From the NCBI GenBank assembly GCA_946479075.1, contig CAMLDT010000131.1, positions 1 to 10,004 on the forward strand: 10,004 bases of DNA, given 5' to 3'. Made by a program: the position numbers and the translations under genes. This stretch comes from an uncultured Polaromonas sp. (lineage in GTDB: Bacteria; Pseudomonadota; Gammaproteobacteria; Burkholderiales; Burkholderiaceae). The notes under the pieces are model-generated. The model searched no databases and was not told the origin of the DNA. It saw only the letters and a program-made list of their open reading frames with translations. Below, in pieces: positions 6,135 to 10,004 of the stretch; positions within the stretch are counted from its first letter, which is position 1, and each line of letters starts with the position of its first letter.

Positions 6135-6148
6135 GCGCGGGCACCGGC

Positions 6149-6991
6149 ATGGATCACTACTGCGTCCTCGGCAACCCGGTGGCTCACAGCAAGTCGCCGG
6201 CCATTCACGCGCGTTTCGCCGAGCTGACCGGCGAGGCCATCGACTACAGCCGGCAGCTCGCGCCGCTGGACGGTTTTGCCGCCACATTGCGCGCCTGGAT
6301 CGCCGGCGGCGGACGCGGCTGTAATGTGACCGTGCCGTTCAAGTTCGAGGCTTTCAGCGCAGCCAACCAGCCCACAGAACGTGCTGCGCTGGCGCAGGCT
6401 GCCAACACGCTCCGCTTTGACGGCGCGGGCCAGATCGCCGCCGACAACACCGACGGCATCGGCCTGGTCAATGACATCCAGCGCAATGCCGGCTTCAGCC
6501 TGGGCGGACGCGACATCCTGCTGCTGGGCGCCGGGGGCGCCGCAGCCGGCGTGCTGGGCCCGCTGCTGATGGCCGGGCCCCGGCGCGTGGTGGTGACCAA
6601 CCGCACCCACGCCAAAGCGCTGGACCTGGTGGCACGCCATGCGGCACACCCGTCGCTGCGCGCTACGCTACAAAAAACAGAGCTGCTCGCCCTTACCCAG
6701 CAAGGGCTGGAGGCCGATTTTGATGTGATTGTCAATGCCACGGCAAGCAGCCTGGGCGGCGGGGCCGTGCCGGTGGATGCGCGCGTGCTCAAACCCGGCG
6801 CACTGGCCTACGACATGATGTACGGCCCTGCAGCCAAAGACTTTGCCGACTGGGCGCGGGCGCATGGCGCATTGCCGCGCGACGGCCTGGGCATGCTGGT
6901 CGAGCAGGCCGCCGAGTCCTTCGCCTTCTGGCGCGGCGTGCGGCCGCCCTCGGCCCGGGTGCTGCAGGAAATGCGCGAGGCGCTGGCATGA
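6149..6991 (+). CDS. aroE: Shikimate dehydrogenase (NADP+)
   Basis: AroE reduces 3-dehydroshikimate to shikimate with NADPH in the cytosolic pathway to aromatic amino acids. The 280-residue product shows the shikimate-binding NPVAHSKSPAIH (9-20), NVTVPFK with catalytic Lys65, ADNTDG with catalytic Asp102 (same numbering as E. coli), the nucleotide-binding GAGGAAAG (127-134), NRT (151-153) and the C-terminal DGLGMLVEQAA (245-255). All key residues are present. The segment between NRT and FDVIVNAT is about eight residues longer than in E. coli, and its bases 6667-6724 (residues about 173-192) are a copy of the intergenic 58-base repeat, in frame. The ATG at 6149 sits directly before conserved sequence. 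The stop overlaps the mtgA start (ATGA), so the two are likely translationally coupled. Confidence 0.97.
   Translation: MDHYCVLGNPVAHSKSPAIHARFAELTGEAIDYSRQLAPLDGFAATLRAWIAGGGRGCNVTVPFKFEAFSAANQPTERAALAQAANTLRFDGAGQIAADNTDGIGLVNDIQRNAGFSLGGRDILLLGAGGAAAGVLGPLLMAGPRRVVVTNRTHAKALDLVARHAAHPSLRATLQKTELLALTQQGLEADFDVIVNATASSLGGGAVPVDARVLKPGALAYDMMYGPAAKDFADWARAHGALPRDGLGMLVEQAAESFAFWRGVRPPSARVLQEMREALA
6667..6724 (+). repeat. 58-base interspersed repeat, copy 2 (inside aroE)
   Basis: The stretch aligns without gaps to 2486-2543: 43 of 58 bases match and the core CAAGGGCTGGAGGC (6701-6714) is identical. It encodes about residues 173-192 of AroE, in the region between the NADP-contacting NRT motif and the next conserved strand. 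The left arm has drifted, so the ends no longer pair well, as expected if the copy has been under coding constraint. Confidence 0.6.
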
Positions 6992-7749
6992 AGGCGCTGC
7001 TGCGCTGGTTGTTGCTGGTGCTGATCGCCGGCGTGGCAATGCAGCTTTATTTTGTCGGCCGCATCGCATGGATGGCGGTGCTGGACCCGCAGTCCACCGC
7101 TTTCCAGCGCTCGGAAATCTACCGGTTGGCCACTGAAAAAGGCAGCCTGAAATGGCGCCAGCAGTGGGTGCCTTATTCAGCGCTGTCCGACAACCTCAAG
7201 CGTGCGGTCATCGTGTCCGAAGACGCCACCTTCATCGAACACGAAGGTGTGGACCTGGAGGCGCTGGAGAAAGCCTGGGAGAAAAATACACAGGCCGAGC
7301 AGCGCGCCGAAAAAGCCGCCAGCCGGCTCGGGAGCAAGGCCGCGCCGGCCGGCAGCGGCAAAGTCGCAACCAGGCCCCCCAAAATTGTCGGCGGCTCCAC
7401 CATCACGCAGCAACTCGCCAAAAACCTCTTTCTGTCCGGCGAGCGCACGCTGATGCGCAAAGGCCAGGAGCTGGTGCTCACGCTGTTGCTGGAAGCCCTG
7501 CTGAGCAAGCAGCGCATCCTGGAGATTTACCTCAACAACGTTGAGTGGGGCGAGGGGGTGTTCGGCGCCGAAGCCGCGGCGCAGCATTACTTCAGAAAGC
7601 CGGCGGCCAAACTCAGCGCCTACGAGGCCGCGCGTCTGGCAGTGATGCTGCCGCGCCCCAAATATTTCGAGACCCGCCCCGGGTCCGGCTACCTGGCGTC
7701 GCGCGCATCCACCATCGCGGCGCGCATGGGCGGCGTGGAAGTGCCATGA
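6988..7749 (+). CDS. mtgA: Monofunctional biosynthetic peptidoglycan transglycosylase
   Basis: MtgA is a GT51 enzyme that polymerises lipid II into glycan strands on the periplasmic face of the inner membrane. The 253-residue product has one N-terminal membrane anchor (about 4-30), then SEDATFIEHEGVD (77-89) with catalytic Glu78, GGSTITQQLAKNLFLSGE (135-152) with Lys145, Arg157 and the second catalytic Glu161 (assigned by alignment from memory to PBP1b Glu290), and RILEIYLNNVEWGEGVFG (176-193). Between residues 100 and 133 lies a Lys/Ala/Gly-rich stretch about 27 residues longer than in E. coli MtgA, in the flexible part of the active-site groove. The ATG overlaps the aroE stop and the gene's own stop overlaps the plsC ATG. 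It complements RodA, encoded a few kb away, as a second glycan polymerase. Confidence 0.96.
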   Translation: MKALLRWLLLVLIAGVAMQLYFVGRIAWMAVLDPQSTAFQRSEIYRLATEKGSLKWRQQWVPYSALSDNLKRAVIVSEDATFIEHEGVDLEALEKAWEKNTQAEQRAEKAASRLGSKAAPAGSGKVATRPPKIVGGSTITQQLAKNLFLSGERTLMRKGQELVLTLLLEALLSKQRILEIYLNNVEWGEGVFGAEAAAQHYFRKPAAKLSAYEAARLAVMLPRPKYFETRPGSGYLASRASTIAARMGGVEVP

Positions 7750-8363
7750 ACATCCGGGCGAAGGCCATGAGCCTGTTTTTGCTCGGCCTGATCCGCGCGC
7801 TGACCGGCGCCCAGGCGCGCTGGCAGGGCTGCCCGCCCAAGGCCGAGCAGCGCATTTATTTCGCCAACCACCAGAGCCATGCCGACCTGGTGCTGATGTG
7901 GGCCGCGCTGCCCAGCGAATTGCGCAGCATCACACGGCCGATTGCCGCCAAAGACTACTGGACCAAGACCCCGTTCAAGCAATGGCTCACCACCGCGGTG
8001 TTCAATGCCATTTATGTGGACCGCACCAAGACCACCGACCAGGACCCGCTGGAGCCGCTGATTGATGCGCTGGAAAGCGGCGATTCCATCATCCTGTTTC
8101 CCGAAGGCACACGCGGCAACCAGGAAGAGCCGCAGGCGTTCAAGTCGGGTCTGTACAACCTGGCGCTGAAGTTTCCGCAGGTCGTGCTGGTGCCGGCCTG
8201 GATCAACAATGTGCAGCGCGTCATGCCCAAGGGTGAGGTGGTGCCGGTGCCCATCCTGTGTTCGGTGACTTTCGGCGCGCCGCTGGTGCTGGAAGCCGGT
8301 GAAGAACGCGCCCACTTCCTGGCGCGCGCGCGGCAGGCGGTCGTCGCCTTGCGAGACTCCTGA
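7746..8363 (+). CDS. plsC: PlsC-type 1-acylglycerol-3-phosphate O-acyltransferase
   Basis: PlsC enzymes acylate lysophosphatidate to phosphatidate at the inner membrane. The 205-residue product shows the acyltransferase motifs NHQSHAD (41-47; HX4D with His42 and Asp47) and FPEGTRG (118-124), plus VPAWINN (149-155), a likely fourth block. The arginine-containing middle motif is less clear (VDRTK at 91-95). A short hydrophobic stretch (about 7-18) may attach it to the membrane. The ATG at 7746 overlaps the mtgA TGA; the frame stays open into mtgA, but similarity starts here. It overlaps the next gene by one base (TGATG). Pairing with a CdsA-like gene suggests a phospholipid role; the genome may well carry another PlsC, so the exact acyl acceptor is inferred. 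Confidence 0.88.
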   Translation: MNIRAKAMSLFLLGLIRALTGAQARWQGCPPKAEQRIYFANHQSHADLVLMWAALPSELRSITRPIAAKDYWTKTPFKQWLTTAVFNAIYVDRTKTTDQDPLEPLIDALESGDSIILFPEGTRGNQEEPQAFKSGLYNLALKFPQVVLVPAWINNVQRVMPKGEVVPVPILCSVTFGAPLVLEAGEERAHFLARARQAVVALRDS

Positions 8364-9343
8364 TGAGCAGTTTTTTACGCAATCTCAGCCCCTCGCACCA
8401 GGTCGGCCTGCTGTTTGTGATGGTGTTCGGCCTGCTGATTGCTGCCAGCATCTGGACGCTGGTGATCTCTCTGCGCGACGACGGCGAGAACGAAATTCGC
8501 AGCCAGGACATCCGGGAGTTGACCAGCCTCCTCAACACCTCGTGGCTGATGTGCACCGTGTTCTGGCTGGCCTGGGCCTCGGGCGAAACCGTGGCGACAC
8601 TGCTGTTTGCCATCGTGGCCTTTTTTGCACTGCGCGAATTCATCACGCTGTCGCCGACCCGGCATGGTGATCACCGCAGCCTGGTGCTGGCCTTCTTCGT
8701 GGTTCTGCCGGTGCAGTTCTGGCTGGTGATCACCAAACGGTTCGATCTGGTGACGGTGTTCATCCCGGTCTATGTGTTTCTGTTGATCCCGGTCGTCAGC
8801 GCGCTGGCCAACGACCCGCAGCGTTTCCTTGAGCGCAACGCCAAGCTGCAGTGGGGCATCATGGTCTGTGTTTACGGCATCAGCCATGTGCCGGCGTTGC
8901 TGCTGCTGGGTTTTCCCGGTTACAGCGGCAAAAACGCCTTCCTGGTTTTCTTTCTGGTGTTTGTGGTGCAAACCGGCATGCTGGTGCAGCACCTGGCCAA
9001 CCGCAAGTGGCCGCGCACGCCGACGGCACCCCAGGTCAGCCAGAGCTTCAACTGGCCCAGCTGGCTGATCGGCATTGCGGTCGGCGGATTTGTCGGCGGG
9101 CTGATGTCCGGCCTCACGCCCTTCAAACCGGCGCAGGCCGTGGCCATGGCACTGATCGCCTGTGTCGCCGGCTCGCTGGGCCACCTGGTGATGAAGGCGC
9201 TCAAGCGCGACCGCGGCATCACCAACTGGGGCAGCGAAGGCCGGTCGGTCACCGGCGCCAGCGGCTTGCTGGACCGCGTGGATGCCCTGTGTTTTGCCGC
9301 GCCCGTGTTCTTCCACTCGGTTCGGTGGTATTTTGGCTTATGA
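8363..9343 (+). CDS. CdsA-like (phosphatidate cytidylyltransferase-related) membrane protein with an altered signature
   Basis: CdsA makes CDP-diacylglycerol from phosphatidate and CTP in the inner membrane. The 326-residue product has about eight membrane segments (near 14-36, 60-90, 106-124, 128-148, 164-183, 191-211, 233-251, 258-279). The C-terminal KALKRDRG (278-285) followed by GLLDRVDALCFAAPVFFH (301-318) clearly matches the CdsA signature and the ending of E. coli YnbB-type proteins. However, the KD step reads TN (287-288), PGHGG reads TGASG (297-301), and the upstream SPxKTxEG region seems to read APQVSQSFNW (222-231). I therefore call it a CdsA relative, possibly without the standard activity. 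It follows plsC with a one-base overlap. A canonical cdsA is expected elsewhere in the genome. Confidence 0.82.
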   Translation: MSSFLRNLSPSHQVGLLFVMVFGLLIAASIWTLVISLRDDGENEIRSQDIRELTSLLNTSWLMCTVFWLAWASGETVATLLFAIVAFFALREFITLSPTRHGDHRSLVLAFFVVLPVQFWLVITKRFDLVTVFIPVYVFLLIPVVSALANDPQRFLERNAKLQWGIMVCVYGISHVPALLLLGFPGYSGKNAFLVFFLVFVVQTGMLVQHLANRKWPRTPTAPQVSQSFNWPSWLIGIAVGGFVGGLMSGLTPFKPAQAVAMALIACVAGSLGHLVMKALKRDRGITNWGSEGRSVTGASGLLDRVDALCFAAPVFFHSVRWYFGL

Positions 9344-9459
9344 GCCTGTTTAGCACGATCAGGAAAGTGCGCCGCGCCGGGCCGCCCCAAGCAAGCACAG
9401 CCCCCTCGGGGGGTAGCGTATTACACGCAGTGAAAAGCGTGGGGGCTCGTCTCGGATGA
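9340..9459 (+). CDS. Possible 39-codon ORF bridging the cdsA-like gene and ruvC
   Basis: An ATG at 9340 overlaps the cdsA-like stop (ATGA), and the frame ends in a TGA that overlaps the ruvC start (again ATGA). It would encode a basic 39-residue peptide starting [20 protein letters not shown]. From about residue 10 on the codons are those of the 9369-9453 repeat, and no Shine-Dalgarno other than coupling is evident. It may be translated to carry ribosomes to ruvC, or it may be a chance frame through a repeat. I recognise no homologue. Confidence 0.25.
   Translation: MSLFSTIRKVRRAGPPQASTAPSGGSVLHAVKSVGARLG
9369..9453 (+). repeat. Comamonadaceae-type intergenic repeat with competing hairpins
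   Basis: The stretch contains AGCCCCC (9399-9405) complementary to GGGGGCT (9441-9447), a CCCC-CTCG-GGGG hairpin (9402-9413) and CACGC/GCGTG (9424-9428 with 9437-9441). The outer pairing and the first hairpin exclude one another. From memory, this sequence (with CCGCCCCAAGC at its start and GCGTGGGGGC at its end) recurs between genes in Comamonadaceae genomes; only one copy lies here. It ends three bases before the ruvC ATG. Confidence 0.65.
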
Positions 9460-10004
9460 GGATTCTCGGCATCGACCCCGGCCTGCAGGTCACCGGCTTC
9501 GGCGTGATCGACGTGGACGGGCCGTCCCTGAGCTACGTGGCCAGCGGCACCATCAAGACCACCCACCTGGGCACACGCAAGCTGCCGGAACGGCTGAAAG
9601 TCCTGTTTGACGGCATCTGTGAAATCACCACGCGCTACAGCCCCGACTGCTCGGTGTGCGAAATTGTCTTTGTCAACGTCAACCCGCAAGCCACGCTGAT
9701 GCTGGGCCAGGCACGCGGCGCCTGCGTCACGGCGCTGGTGAGCTGCAACATCGAGGTGGCGGAATACACCGCGCTGCAAATGAAAAAAGCCGTGGCCGGT
9801 TACGGCAAGGCCGGCAAGCCGGAGGTACAGGAAATGGTCAAACGCCTGCTCCAGTTGCCGGCGCTGCCCGGCAAGGATGCGGCCGACGCGCTGGCGCTGG
9901 CCATCACGCATGCACATGTGGGAGGTTCAGCAGCAGTGCTGGCGCGCGCTGCTGTACTGGGCCGCACATCGGCCGCCTCGTTCAAGGGCGGCCGGCATCA
10001 CTGA
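9456..10004 (+). CDS. ruvC: Holliday junction resolvase RuvC
   Basis: RuvC is the dimeric endonuclease that cuts Holliday junctions symmetrically, acting with the RuvAB branch-migration motor. The product is 182 residues (E. coli 173) and complete, its stop being the last codon of the window. The four catalytic acids are present: Asp7 in [12 protein letters not shown], Glu69 in CEIVFVN, and Asp141 and Asp144 in [21 protein letters not shown] (82-88) and the basic AGYGKAGK (114-121) are also typical. A short, basic Gly/Ala tail after 155 extends beyond the family core. The ATG at 9456 is the only sensible start because MRILGIDPG begins the fold. No Shine-Dalgarno is seen; a repeat ends three bases upstream. 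ruvA and ruvB often follow in relatives but are outside the window. Confidence 0.97.
   Translation: MRILGIDPGLQVTGFGVIDVDGPSLSYVASGTIKTTHLGTRKLPERLKVLFDGICEITTRYSPDCSVCEIVFVNVNPQATLMLGQARGACVTALVSCNIEVAEYTALQMKKAVAGYGKAGKPEVQEMVKRLLQLPALPGKDAADALALAITHAHVGGSAAVLARAAVLGRTSAASFKGGRHH

Noticed and set aside
7545..7745. Upstream extension of plsC into mtgA
   Set aside because: The overlap would be over 200 bases with no similarity to acyltransferases; the ATGA junction at 7746 is a normal coupled start.
8375..9316. 313-codon minus-strand open frame opposite the cdsA-like gene
   Set aside because: The product is His/Gln-rich, mirroring hydrophobic codons on the plus strand. A shadow of a membrane protein gene.
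9929..9960. CAGCAGCAG/CTGCTG near-dyad at the end of ruvC as a regulatory element
   Set aside because: It lies in coding sequence for an Ala-rich tail, where GCA/GCG/GCT codon runs produce such patterns.
1..10004. CRISPR array, tRNA/rRNA gene, insertion sequence, prophage or defence island
   Set aside because: No regularly spaced repeats, RNA gene signatures, transposase, integrase or phage-like genes were seen; all clear genes are housekeeping.

Overview
The window looks like ordinary chromosomal DNA of a G+C-rich betaproteobacterium, most likely of the family Comamonadaceae (Polaromonas/Rhodoferax-like). This rests on the protein sequences, the gene order and three kinds of short intergenic repeat that I recognise from memory as typical of that family. 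No database search was possible, so the genus is a guess. I found no mobile element with a transposase, no CRISPR array, no rRNA or tRNA and no defence system. All ten clear genes are housekeeping genes with intact frames.

Layout. Positions 1-1088 (minus strand) hold the first 362 codons of tldD, a metalloprotease-related gene cut by the window edge. Positions 1169-2323 (minus) hold rodA, the SEDS peptidoglycan polymerase of cell elongation. A 233-base divergent gap (2324-2556) is packed with repeats: a 14-bp inverted repeat, a REP-like element, a small dyad and a 58-base repeat. On the plus strand follow yqiA (esterase, 2557-3141), an RNB-family exoribonuclease (3195-5267), a TonB-family protein (5286-6134), aroE (6149-6991), mtgA (6988-7749), a PlsC-type acyltransferase (7746-8363), a CdsA-like membrane protein (8363-9343) and ruvC (9456-10004, complete to its stop at the last base).

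Functionally the plus-strand run from the ribonuclease to the CdsA-like gene is tight (gaps of 18 and 14 bases, then three overlapping stop/start pairs) and probably one operon. It mixes RNA decay, envelope energy transduction, shikimate synthesis, glycan polymerisation and phospholipid synthesis. MtgA, RodA, PlsC and the CdsA-like protein all serve envelope growth. PlsC and a CdsA enzyme would catalyse consecutive steps (lysophosphatidate to phosphatidate to CDP-diacylglycerol), but this CdsA-like protein lacks key family residues.

The points most worth a second look are: a copy of the intergenic 58-base repeat lying in frame inside aroE; four genes (tldD, rodA, yqiA, tonB-like) whose near-consensus -10 hexamers end only 6-8 bases before the start codon, suggesting leaderless mRNAs; a 39-codon ORF that overlaps the cdsA-like stop and the ruvC start by ATGA at both ends and is largely made of a repeat; and the altered CdsA signature. 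None of these is a new biological system in itself.
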